A stretch of 64,000 bases of DNA from Bacillota bacterium (GTDB lineage: Bacteria > Bacillota > Clostridia > Lachnospirales > Lachnospiraceae): positions 1 through 64,000 of the forward strand of contig JAEZUR010000093.1 in the NCBI GenBank assembly GCA_023420935.1, in the 5' to 3' direction. The position numbers were made by a program, and so were the translations under genes. Below, piece after piece: positions 1 through 7,880 of the stretch (position 1 is the stretch's first letter; every line of letters begins with the position of its first letter). The notes under the pieces were generated by a model. It ran no database searches, was not told the origin of the DNA, and saw only the letters and a list, made by a program, of their open reading frames with translations.

Positions 1-1005
1 TCAATCTGGGGAGCAAGTGCACCAAGTACAGCATATACAACCAATCGCGAAGGAAAGGGTCCAGCATGGGCAAACTCCTTGTTTGAGGATAATGCAGAAT
101 TTGGTTTTGGTATGTACCTTGCAACAAAACAGATGAGGAGTAGTTTAGAGGACAGTATGAATCAATTGATTCAAACCAACATCGATGACCATATTAAAGA
201 TTTGATTGAGGATTGGATTCATTATAAAGAGGATGGAGACATCAGTAAACAAGCCAGTGAAAAACTAATTCATGTGTTAGATTCTTATGAATCTGCGGAT
301 TCTAATGTAATGAAGCTAATTCATAATATTAAACAGAGAAAAGATTATTTAGTGAAACGATCTCAATGGATTTTGGGTGGTGACGGATGGGCATATGATA
401 TTGGATTTAGTGGTCTTGATCAAGTCATGTCCTCTGGTGAAGACGTTAATATTTTAGTTTTTGATACAGAAATATATTCTAATACCGGAGGTCAAGCATC
501 CAAATCAACACCAGCGGCAGCAGTGGCAAAGTTTGCTACTTCTGGTAAAAAGTCTGGTAAGAAAGATCTAGGAAGAATGATGATGACTTATGGAAATGTA
601 TATGTAGCTCAGGTTGGTATCCATGCAGATAATAATCAATTAATAAAGGCAATTCGAGAAGCAGAAAGCTATAAAGGGCCTTCCTTGATTATTGCGTATG
701 CGCCATGTATTAGCCATGGTATAAAAGAAGGTATGGGAAGAAGTATGGAGACAATAAAGAAAGCGGTAAAGGCTGGATACTGGCACCTATACAGATACAA
801 TCCAGAATTAAAGAAAGAGGGTAAAAATCCATTTACACTTGATTCGAAAGCACCGACAGAAAGTTTTAGAGACTTTATTATGGGACAAGTTCGTTATAGT
901 TCCTTAGCTAGAACATTTCCAGAAGAGGCTGAACAATTATTCACAAAAGCAGAGGATGATGCCAAAGAGAGACTGAAAACTTATCAAACGCTAGCATCTT
1001 TATAA
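1..1005 (+). CDS. nifJ: pyruvate:ferredoxin (flavodoxin) oxidoreductase, C-terminal part
   Basis: The reading frame is open from base 1, so the gene starts before the window; only the last 334 codons are present. The visible part is the thiamine-diphosphate domain of the single-chain PFOR: a GDGWAYDIG motif, then an NILVFDTEIYSNTGGQ stretch (the TPP/Mg2+ GDG...N type signature) and the YGNVYVAQVG and PSLIIAYAPCISHG segments. The enzyme converts pyruvate and CoA to acetyl-CoA, CO2 and reduced ferredoxin in the cytoplasm, the central step of clostridial fermentation. A long hairpin follows the stop. The family assignment is secure from the motifs. Confidence 0.96.
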   Translation, partial: SIWGASAPSTAYTTNREGKGPAWANSLFEDNAEFGFGMYLATKQMRSSLEDSMNQLIQTNIDDHIKDLIEDWIHYKEDGDISKQASEKLIHVLDSYESADSNVMKLIHNIKQRKDYLVKRSQWILGGDGWAYDIGFSGLDQVMSSGEDVNILVFDTEIYSNTGGQASKSTPAAAVAKFATSGKKSGKKDLGRMMMTYGNVYVAQVGIHADNNQLIKAIREAESYKGPSLIIAYAPCISHGIKEGMGRSMETIKKAVKAGYWHLYRYNPELKKEGKNPFTLDSKAPTESFRDFIMGQVRYSSLARTFPEEAEQLFTKAEDDAKERLKTYQTLASL

Positions 1006-1036
1006 TTTAGTGGTTTACGCAAACTAGCACTATATG

Positions 1037-1094
1037 AAAAGGAATTGGTATATACAAATACATTTGATTGTACTTGTATTCGCCAATTCCTTTC
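1037..1094. terminator. long hairpin terminator between nifJ and the MerR gene
   Basis: The arms AAAGGAATTGG (1038-1048) and CCAATTCCTTT (1083-1093) pair. Inner segments TACAAATACA and TGTACTTGTA extend the stem with one G-U type change, and a short TTTGAT loop closes it. It lies 30 bases after the nifJ stop and 36 bases after the end of the convergent MerR gene, so it probably ends both transcripts. Confidence 0.75.
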
Positions 1095-1129
1095 TTATCA
1101 TATATCGAAGACTACGTTATAACAACCGG

Positions 1130-1510
1130 TTAATTATTGTTCTTATCAATATGAAAGATACCAATATCCTGATAATGATCAATTTTATAGTTAATAATCC
1201 CAAGGCTATTTTCTAGATTGTTAATTTGATCGAGAATATGTGCTTTGTGTTCTTCAAGTAATGCTTTTCGTTCTTCAAAGGTAGACTTTCCAGCTAAACA
1301 TAAATGCATAAACTCTTTTATTTTTTGTATGGGCATTCCAGAGTTTTTTAAACAACAGATTAAGTTAATCCATTCTAAATCATCCTCTGAAAATTGGCGA
1401 ATCCCGCTATTAGTGCGGGTTAACAAAGGGATTAATCCTTCTCTGTCATAATAACGAATGGTATGTTCAGTTAGGTTGGTCTTTTGGGCAACTTGTTTAA
1501 TTGTATACAT
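1130..1510 (-). CDS. MerR family transcriptional regulator
   Basis: The 126-residue protein begins MYTIKQVAQKTNLTEHTIRYY, the MerR winged-helix DNA-binding signature, with RQFSEDDLEWI following. A C-terminal coiled coil (about 75-110, LLEEHKAHILDQINNLENSL) would form the dimer. There is no cysteine-rich metal site; this fits the small AdhR/YfmP-like aldehyde- or stress-sensing MerR group. It is divergent from an alcohol dehydrogenase and an aldo/keto reductase, and the shared intergenic region has a 19-bp-spacer promoter, so it likely activates those genes. The start has a GGAGA site 4 bases upstream. The inducer is unknown. Confidence 0.9.
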   Translation of the reverse strand: MYTIKQVAQKTNLTEHTIRYYDREGLIPLLTRTNSGIRQFSEDDLEWINLICCLKNSGMPIQKIKEFMHLCLAGKSTFEERKALLEEHKAHILDQINNLENSLGIINYKIDHYQDIGIFHIDKNNN

Positions 1511-1578
1511 GGTTTCTCCTTTGTTTTACCGTAGTTACTATTATTTTAACATATTTATATAAAAAATCAATAATACTC

Positions 1579-1609
1579 TTGACTTTGAGTTAACTTAAGG
1601 GTTTATAGT
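1579..1609 (+). promoter_or_regulatory. MerR-type promoter of the alcohol dehydrogenase operon
   Basis: TTGACT (1579-1584) and TATAGT (1604-1609) are separated by exactly 19 bp, the over-long spacer typical of MerR-activated promoters. The spacer carries the imperfect palindrome TTGAGTTAACTTAA around a GTTAAC centre. The site lies between the divergent MerR gene and the dehydrogenase it probably controls. Confidence 0.75.
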
Positions 1610-1639
1610 TAAGAAAGAAACAGAAAGGGGTAATACAAA

Positions 1640-2809
1640 ATGACATTTCAATATTATATTCCAACTAAAATACTATTTGGAAGAGGACAAATAAATCAAT
1701 TACACCAGCAAACGCTACCAGGCAAAAAAGCACTAATTGTAATCTCTGCTGGTAAGTCCATGCGGGAAAATGGCTACTTACAGACCGTAGAAGATCAGTT
1801 GAAAAAAGCAGGTGTACAAACCGTGGTTTTTGATAAGATACTACCTAATCCAATTAAGAGTCATGTTATGGAAGGAGCTGCGTTTGCCAAAAAAGAAAAC
1901 TGTGACTTTGTAGTTGGCCTTGGCGGAGGTAGTAGTATTGATGCTGCAAAAGCAATTGCAGTAATGGCAACCAACGAGGGAGATTATTGGGATTATATAG
2001 GTGCTGGAAGTGGAAAAGGATTACCTGTACCCAATGATCCATTGCCAATTGTAGCAATCACTACAACTGCTGGAACAGGAACAGAAGCAGATCCCTGGAC
2101 AGTCACCACCAAAGAAGAAACCAATGAGAAAATAGGATTTGGATATGAGAAAACATTTCCAGTTCTTTCTGTAGTAGATCCTGAGTTAATGACAACTGTA
2201 CCAGCACATTTAACTGCATATCAGGGGTTTGATGCTTTGTTTCATAGTACAGAAGGTTATATTAACCGAATGGCTAATCCAATGAGTGATATGTATAGTT
2301 TAAAAGCCATTGAATTGATTGCCAAGAATTTAGAAGCAGCAGTGAAGGATGGTAATAACTTGAATGCCCGTGAAAATGTAGCGCTAGGTAATACATTAGC
2401 AGGAATGGTAGAATCTACTTCAGGCTGTACTTCAGAACATTCCATGGAACATGCTATGAGTGCTTACCATACAAATTTACCTCATGGTGCAGGTCTCATT
2501 ATGATTAGTAAAGAATATTATAAATTTTTTGCAGATAAACATGCTTGTGATGAGAGAATGATTGCCATGGCCAAAGCAATGGGAAAGGAAAATGCAACTA
2601 ACCCGATGGATTTTGTGGATATGTTGGTAAAATTACAGGAGGCTTGTGGAGTAAGTGATCTGAAGATGTCAGATTACTGCATTACAAAGGAGGAAATTCC
2701 GACACTTGCCCAAAATGCAAGAGAAACAATGGGTGCACTTTTTGAGGTGGATCCAATGCCAATTACATTAGAAGATAGTATTAAAATATATGAGGCGTCT
2801 TATAAGTAG
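1640..2809 (+). CDS. iron-containing alcohol dehydrogenase
   Basis: The 389-residue protein is a full-length group III (Fe-ADH) NAD(P)-dependent dehydrogenase. It has the GGGSSIDAAKA nucleotide-binding motif (about 94-105), TTTAGTGTEA, and the metal ligands in FDALFHSTEGY and HSMEHAMSAYHTNLPHG. It would interconvert an aldehyde or ketone and its alcohol in the cytoplasm; similarity to butanol dehydrogenase-like and lactaldehyde reductase-like enzymes leaves the substrate open. The start follows GAAAGGGG. It is the first gene of an operon with the aldo/keto reductase 29 bases downstream, and is likely induced through the MerR promoter in front. Confidence 0.94.
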   Translation: MTFQYYIPTKILFGRGQINQLHQQTLPGKKALIVISAGKSMRENGYLQTVEDQLKKAGVQTVVFDKILPNPIKSHVMEGAAFAKKENCDFVVGLGGGSSIDAAKAIAVMATNEGDYWDYIGAGSGKGLPVPNDPLPIVAITTTAGTGTEADPWTVTTKEETNEKIGFGYEKTFPVLSVVDPELMTTVPAHLTAYQGFDALFHSTEGYINRMANPMSDMYSLKAIELIAKNLEAAVKDGNNLNARENVALGNTLAGMVESTSGCTSEHSMEHAMSAYHTNLPHGAGLIMISKEYYKFFADKHACDERMIAMAKAMGKENATNPMDFVDMLVKLQEACGVSDLKMSDYCITKEEIPTLAQNARETMGALFEVDPMPITLEDSIKIYEASYK

Positions 2810-2838
2810 AAGAATAGAAGGATAAACGGAGGTTAAGA

Positions 2839-3759
2839 ATGAAGAAAATAGAATTAGGAAAAAGTGGTTTACAAGTACCAAATATAGCAATAGGGTGTAT
2901 GAGGATAGACGGAGTTGAGAAAAAAGAAGCAGAAGCATTCGTTGCAAAGGCTCTTGAACTTGGGGCTAACTTTTTTGATCATGCGGATATTTATGGTGCG
3001 GGTGTATGTGAAGAAATTTTTGCAGATGTAATTCATATGAGTCCGTCTGTTCGTGAGCAAATTATAGTACAATCTAAATGTGGAATTAAACCAGGGGTTA
3101 TGTTTGATTTCTCCAAAGAGCATATCATGAATTCTGTGGATGGAATCTTAAAAAGACTTAAAACGGAATATCTGGATGTGTTTCTACTTCACAGACCAGA
3201 TGCACTAGTGGAACCAGAGGAAGTAGCAGAAGCATTTGATAAATTAGAACAAGCTGGGAAAGTGCGCCACTTTGGGGTTTCCAATCAAAAACCAATGCAG
3301 ATTAAGTTACTTAAAAAGTATGTGAAGCAACCATTAGTAGCCAATCAGCTTCAACTTAGCATTACTAACGCTAATATGATTAGCAATGGTTTAGAAGTTA
3401 ATATGTTGACAGATGGAGCTCTAGATCGTGATGGAAGTGTGTTAGATTATTGTAGATTGGAAGATATTACAATCCAACCTTGGTCTCCATATCAATTTGG
3501 ATTTTTTGAAGGTGTATTTTTAGATAATGATAAATTCCCTGAACTGAATGCTAAGATTAATCAAATCGCAGAAAAATATCAGGTTACCAATACAGCAATC
3601 GCTATGGCTTGGTTATTACGTCATCCAGCGAAGATGCAACCAGTTACGGGAACCATGAATATTGTTAGACTAGAAGAAATCTGTAAGGCATCCGAGATTT
3701 ATCTTACTAGAGAAGAATGGTATGAAATTTATCTGGCAGCAGGATATATGCTTCCATAA
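2839..3759 (+). CDS. aldo/keto reductase
   Basis: The 306-residue protein has the AKR (beta/alpha)8 signature and tetrad: Asp and Tyr in FFDHADIYGAG, Lys in IVQSKCG and His in FLLHRPD. It resembles the YdhF-like oxidoreductase group. It should reduce carbonyl compounds with NADPH in the cytosol. It lies 29 bases after the Fe-ADH with its own GGAGG site, so both are probably cotranscribed. The pairing with an ADH under a MerR regulator suggests reactive-carbonyl detoxification, which is an inference. Confidence 0.92.
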   Translation: MKKIELGKSGLQVPNIAIGCMRIDGVEKKEAEAFVAKALELGANFFDHADIYGAGVCEEIFADVIHMSPSVREQIIVQSKCGIKPGVMFDFSKEHIMNSVDGILKRLKTEYLDVFLLHRPDALVEPEEVAEAFDKLEQAGKVRHFGVSNQKPMQIKLLKKYVKQPLVANQLQLSITNANMISNGLEVNMLTDGALDRDGSVLDYCRLEDITIQPWSPYQFGFFEGVFLDNDKFPELNAKINQIAEKYQVTNTAIAMAWLLRHPAKMQPVTGTMNIVRLEEICKASEIYLTREEWYEIYLAAGYMLP

Positions 3760-3780
3760 TGTAGTATCTTATGTTAAGTA

Positions 3781-4671
3781 TTATGTAATAAACGTTAAGA
3801 CAGCTTTCCCTGACTTTCGATATTTGGAGGGGGTACTCCCAGTAAGAGCTTTAAACCTTCGAATAAAATAGCTAAAATTATCAAATCCACAAGAGATTGC
3901 TATTTCAGTTACGGATAGATCTGTGGTTATTAATAGATCCATGGCAGTTTCAATTCTTATATAATTAAGATATTCAATGAACGTTTTATTGAAGGTAAGT
4001 TTAAAATATTTACAGAAGTACTTAGGCGTCATATTAAATTCAAAGCTAATGTCCGTTAAGGATATTCTTTGGGTACAATTTGTTCTGATATAATGGACGA
4101 TATTTTTTTGCAGCTGGATTTTCTCGGATTTCTCTGAGTGAGTCCAGCTTTTTTTAACAAGATCATCCTGTATTATTAAATAGATTACCTGTAATAACAA
4201 AGCCTTGGTACCTAACTGATATGCGGTGGATTCTAAACGATTCATCTCAACTAGCTGCTCGAAGAGAGGTTCCAAAGAGGTTCCGATTGAGCTTTGGCAG
4301 GATAATTTATGTTCAAAAAGTAAACTCTTATTCATAATAGGTGTAATATATGTATTTTCTACAAAATCATTGTTATCAACGGAGAATTGAGACAAGGAGA
4401 ATAAAAATGCATAATAAAAAATGTCATTCTCTTCTGTATGCATCTCATGTAAATCTTCTGTGTTAATGAGAAAGATATCGCCTTTTTTACCAACATAGCT
4501 TTGATTATTAATGGTAAGATGAAGGGTACCGTTTTTAATATAGATAATTTCCATTTCCTCATGCCAATGAGGGGAAACAATTATTTTGCTTTGGGCTTCT
4601 TCAATTTTGTAATAGGTGAATGGATAGGATGGGGTTCCATGAGTTTTCATTTCTTTTAGTTGGCGATTCAT
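3781..4671 (-). CDS. AraC family transcriptional regulator with cupin sensor
   Basis: The protein has 296 residues. An N-terminal cupin (SPHWHEEMEIIYIKNG near 34-50, GDIFLINTEDLHEM) should bind a small ligand, probably a sugar. The C-terminal ~100 residues carry two helix-turn-helix motifs (ISLTDISFEFNMTPKYFCKYF and LSVTEIAISCGFDNFSYFIRRFK). It starts at ATG with AGGAG upstream. It diverges from the GH13 gene at 5238 across a 566-bp gap holding a large palindromic element, so it may control that gene. The ligand cannot be read from the sequence. Confidence 0.92.
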   Translation of the reverse strand: MNRQLKEMKTHGTPSYPFTYYKIEEAQSKIIVSPHWHEEMEIIYIKNGTLHLTINNQSYVGKKGDIFLINTEDLHEMHTEENDIFYYAFLFSLSQFSVDNNDFVENTYITPIMNKSLLFEHKLSCQSSIGTSLEPLFEQLVEMNRLESTAYQLGTKALLLQVIYLIIQDDLVKKSWTHSEKSEKIQLQKNIVHYIRTNCTQRISLTDISFEFNMTPKYFCKYFKLTFNKTFIEYLNYIRIETAMDLLITTDLSVTEIAISCGFDNFSYFIRRFKALTGSTPSKYRKSGKAVLTFIT

Positions 4672-4709
4672 AGTATTCTCCTAATTGACTTTGTTAATAA
4701 AGTTATTGG

Positions 4710-4925
4710 CAATTTGCACGAGGGACTGTTTTGAGAAGTGATACACAACATAGTTTGATTCGCAACACGCTCTCGCTTGGATGAAGTTCGTAATGTGTAC
4801 GTAAGGCCTAAAAAACAGGCCTCGTTCCTACAAAACAGGAACTAAGTACCAACGACTTCATAACAGTTGCTCTTCAAACTATGTTGTGCATCACTTCTCC
4901 GGTAAGTTTTCGAATGTGCAAATTG
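4710..4925. repeat. large palindromic intergenic element, copy 1
   Basis: A 216-bp imperfect palindrome is bounded by CAATTTGCAC (4710-4719) and GTGCAAATTG (4916-4925). Inside are 23-bp arms at 4735-4757 (GAAGTGATACACAACATAG...) and 4875-4897 with a single mismatch. Next comes the sequence CGCAACACGCTCTCGCTTGG and ATGAAGTTCGT opposite ACGACTTCAT and GTTGC. Two apical hairpins, AGGCCT-N7-AGGCCT and GTTCCT-N7-AGGAAC, have similar loops. A homologous copy is at 32399-32592. No ORF of note lies within. It could be a non-autonomous mobile element (MITE) or a structured RNA. Confidence 0.85.
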
Positions 4926-5118
4926 AATCTAGGTTTTCTAAGGGAATTGCGTAATTGTTATTTCATCGTAATAGCAAAGTGTTGTAATGTCAATGAAAAG
5001 GTGAATATTGTGTTATTTTTGATGTAAATAGTACAAGAATTGTATGTTTTAATGGGATATAATGCTATTGTAGGTAGAATAAATACTTAAAAGAGTTAGT
5101 AAAGGAATAAGAAAAGTA

Positions 5119-5190
5119 ATAACTAAAGCAATAATAAAAGCAATAACAAAAGCAATAACAAAAGCATTAAGAAAAGGATAAGAAAAAGAG
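5119..5190 (+). repeat. 12-bp A-rich tandem repeat upstream of GH13 gene
   Basis: About five degenerate copies of a 12-bp unit close to AAAGCAATAACA (AAAGCAATAATA, AAAGCAATAACA twice, AAAGCATTAAGA, AAAGGATAAG) lie just upstream of the ribosome binding site of the GH13 gene. The region has no G+C-rich structure. It may be an untranslated leader or the product of replication slippage; no function is visible. Confidence 0.7.
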
Positions 5191-5237
5191 TAAAAAAATT
5201 AGAAAAATATTATAAGAAAGTTTAAGGAGGATTTTTT

Positions 5238-6788
5238 ATGCCTAAGTGGATTGAAGAAGCAGTTTTTTATGAGATTTACCCTCAGAGTTTTATGGACTCG
5301 AATGGGGATGGTATTGGTGATTTTCAGGGGATTATTGAGAAATTGGATTATATTAAGGAATTGGGATGTAATGCTATATGGATGAATCCTTGTTTTGATT
5401 CTCCGTTTGCAGATGCTGGTTATGATGTGGCGGACTATTATAAAGCGGCACCTAGATATGGAACGAATGAGGATTTGAAAGAATTATTTAAAGAGGCTCA
5501 TAAACGATATATGCGAGTTGTACTGGATTTAGTGCCAGGACATACTTCTGTTGAACACGCATGGTTTAAAGAGTCTATGAAAGCAGAGAAAAATGAGTTC
5601 TCTGATCGCTATGTTTGGACAGATAGTATCTGGGAAGGGTTTGATAATGTAACTAGTATTGCAGGATGTATTCGTGGGATTTCTGACCGTAATGGAAGTT
5701 GCGCGGTGAATTTTTTCTCCTCTCAGCCAGCTCTTAATTATGGATTTGCCAAAGTGGAGAAAAGTTGGCAACTTCCAGTGGATTCAAAGGAGGCCATTGC
5801 TACTAGAGAAGCAATAAAAGATATTATGCGTTTTTGGTTAGAGTTAGGCTGCGATGGATTCCGTGTAGATATGGCAGGCTCATTGATTAAAAATGATGAA
5901 GGCAGTGTAGAAACTATTAAGCTGTGGCAGAACTTCCGTGAATTTCTGGATAAGGAATTTCCAGAGGCTGTGATCATATCAGAGTGGGGTGAGCCAGATA
6001 AATCCTTACTTGCAGGTTTTCATATGGATTTTGTATTGCATTTTGGCCCTTCTCATTACTTAGATCTGTTTCGCTGTGAAAACCCATTCTTTTCAAAGAA
6101 AGGGAAAGGGGATATCAGCCAGTTTATTGAAACCTATATGAACAATTATAGACTAACAGATGGAAAGGGATTAATCTGTATCCCATCTGGTAATCATGAC
6201 ATGGATCGAATATCAAGAAGATTAGATGAAGAAGAATTAAAGATTGCATTTGCCTTCTTATTATCTATGCCGGGAAGTCCATTTATCTACTATGGTGATG
6301 AGATAGGAATGAAATATCTGGAAGGAATTACATCAGTAGAAGGTGGCTATGAAAGAACAGGTGCAAGAACTCCAATGCAGTGGAATAATGAAAAAAATGC
6401 TGGTTTTTCAAGTGCAAATGAATCAGATCTCTATATTATGCAAGATTCCTCAGGTGACAGACCTACTGCAGAACAGATGCAAGAGGACAAAGATTCCTTG
6501 TGGCATGAAATTCAAACATTAATTCGCATTCGAATGAAAGAAGATGCATTATGTGCCAATGGAAAAATTGAAGTTTTATATGCAGAACAAAATAAGTATC
6601 CACTAATTTATAAAAGAACAGGTTCATCCGACAGTATTGTTGTAATTATTAATCCGTCTGCAGAAAAAATAGAATGCCAAGTCAAAGAAGAAGCGAAGGA
6701 AGCGATCTATGCATACAATCAGCCGGCTGTAATAGAAAATGGTATTGTAACCGTATATCCATGCTCTGCAACCTTTATTCGAGTATAA
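5238..6788 (+). CDS. GH13 alpha-glucosidase / oligo-1,6-glucosidase-like enzyme
   Basis: The 516-residue protein lacks a signal peptide, so it acts in the cytoplasm on imported oligosaccharides. GH13 regions are present: GFRVDMAG with nucleophile Asp211, ISEWGEP with acid Glu249, and GNHDMDR with Asp321. GARTPMQW is typical of the oligo-1,6-glucosidase/trehalose-synthase branch. Region I is odd: it reads DLVPGHTS where the family usually has DxVxNH, so the conserved Asn is Gly. The start follows AAGGAGG. Exact substrate (isomaltose, maltose, trehalose or sucrose type) is not decidable here. Confidence 0.9.
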   Translation: MPKWIEEAVFYEIYPQSFMDSNGDGIGDFQGIIEKLDYIKELGCNAIWMNPCFDSPFADAGYDVADYYKAAPRYGTNEDLKELFKEAHKRYMRVVLDLVPGHTSVEHAWFKESMKAEKNEFSDRYVWTDSIWEGFDNVTSIAGCIRGISDRNGSCAVNFFSSQPALNYGFAKVEKSWQLPVDSKEAIATREAIKDIMRFWLELGCDGFRVDMAGSLIKNDEGSVETIKLWQNFREFLDKEFPEAVIISEWGEPDKSLLAGFHMDFVLHFGPSHYLDLFRCENPFFSKKGKGDISQFIETYMNNYRLTDGKGLICIPSGNHDMDRISRRLDEEELKIAFAFLLSMPGSPFIYYGDEIGMKYLEGITSVEGGYERTGARTPMQWNNEKNAGFSSANESDLYIMQDSSGDRPTAEQMQEDKDSLWHEIQTLIRIRMKEDALCANGKIEVLYAEQNKYPLIYKRTGSSDSIVVIINPSAEKIECQVKEEAKEAIYAYNQPAVIENGIVTVYPCSATFIRV

Positions 6789-6850
6789 AAACTTTGAGTT
6801 GATGCAGTTTAGGTATCATGATATGCTAAACTAAATAAGTTAAATCCATA

Positions 6851-6881
6851 TTGACTTTGACGTCGTGTCGTACCTTAGAAT
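6851..6881 (+). promoter_or_regulatory. MerR-type promoter in front of MerR-GyrI gene
   Basis: TTGACT (6851-6856) and TAGAAT (6876-6881) are 19 bp apart, with GACGTCGTGTC in the spacer giving short inverted arms GAC/GTC. The unusual spacer length and the MerR gene directly downstream point to autoregulation, as for BmrR/TipA-like regulators. Confidence 0.65.
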
Positions 6882-6902
6882 GATCATGAAAGGAGGGAAA
6901 TC

Positions 6903-7880
6903 ATGGACTTACAGACAATTAGTCAAGTATCAAGAGCGTTTCAAGTATCAACGCGAACACTTCGTTATTATGAGCAGATCGGTTTGCTACAGAGTGTACA
7001 AAAAGAAGACTACGCATATAGAACGTATAATGAATCCAGTGTGATTCGATTGCAGCAGATCATCATCTTAAGAAAACTTAGAATACCGCTAAAAGAGATT
7101 AGACGAATTCTAGATAATGAAGACGCGAAGAATGCATTGGAAGTTTTTCAGGATAACTTAAAATTAGTGGATGAAGAATTGGAAGCGTTATCAACAATCC
7201 AATCTATTTTAAAAACATTTATCCACCAATTAAATGAAAATTCCACTTATAAGAGGAACATTGGACTCTTTGAAACCAAGTCCATGATGAAACTGATGGA
7301 TTCATTAATGCTGACAAAGATTAATTTCAAGGAGGAAAAGTCAATGGAGGATTTAAACAAAGCAAAGGAAAGTTTATCGAAGCTAACGGATGTGAGAATT
7401 ATTTACTTACCACCGGCTACCGTAGCTTCTAGTCACTACATTGGTAAGGATCCCGAAGATAACTCGGGGTATTTGTTGGATCAGTTTGTGAGAGACAGCG
7501 AATTATATAAAAAGAAACCAGATCTACGTCTGTATGGTTTTAATCATCCGAACCCAACAGAAGGAAATGCCGAATATGGATATGAAAGATGGGTAACTAT
7601 ATCAGATGCCATGGAGGTTCCAGAAGGACTGACAAAGAAACACTTCCCAGGTGGAATGTATGCGGCTCATATGATACCTATGGGCGCTTTTGAGGAGTGG
7701 GGTTGGCTTTATGATTGGGTGCAAAAAAGCGATAAGTATGAGTATAATCCTGGGGATCAGGAATGTATGAATGGTTGCTTGGAGGAACAATTAAATTATA
7801 TTAGTTATATCCAATTAAAACAGGGTGAAACTTACGAATTGCAACTTGATTTATTAATGCCAATCAAAGAAAAGAATTAG
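6903..7880 (+). CDS. MerR family regulator with GyrI-like effector domain
   Basis: Residues 1-70 form a MerR winged helix (ISQVSRAFQVSTRTLRYYEQ, YRTYNESSVIRLQQI). Residues ~75-115 are the linker coil. Residues ~150-325 form a GyrI-like/SRPBCC-type ligand domain (VRIIYLPPATVASSHYIG, ending YELQLDLLMPI). The 325-residue length is that of multidrug-sensing BmrR-type activators. It starts behind GGAGGG and its own 19-bp-spacer promoter. The convergent AraC gene overlaps its 3' end by 4 bp. No target gene other than itself is adjacent, so its regulon is unknown. Confidence 0.88.
   Translation: MDLQTISQVSRAFQVSTRTLRYYEQIGLLQSVQKEDYAYRTYNESSVIRLQQIIILRKLRIPLKEIRRILDNEDAKNALEVFQDNLKLVDEELEALSTIQSILKTFIHQLNENSTYKRNIGLFETKSMMKLMDSLMLTKINFKEEKSMEDLNKAKESLSKLTDVRIIYLPPATVASSHYIGKDPEDNSGYLLDQFVRDSELYKKKPDLRLYGFNHPNPTEGNAEYGYERWVTISDAMEVPEGLTKKHFPGGMYAAHMIPMGAFEEWGWLYDWVQKSDKYEYNPGDQECMNGCLEEQLNYISYIQLKQGETYELQLDLLMPIKEKN

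Noticed and set aside
1034..1216. A 60-codon plus-strand frame after nifJ
   Set aside because: It starts inside the terminator hairpin, overlaps the MerR gene antisense, and has no ribosome site.
4710..4925. Insertion sequence suspected from long inverted repeats
   Set aside because: At 216 bp it has no room for a transposase and none lies near; treated as a palindromic repeat element.
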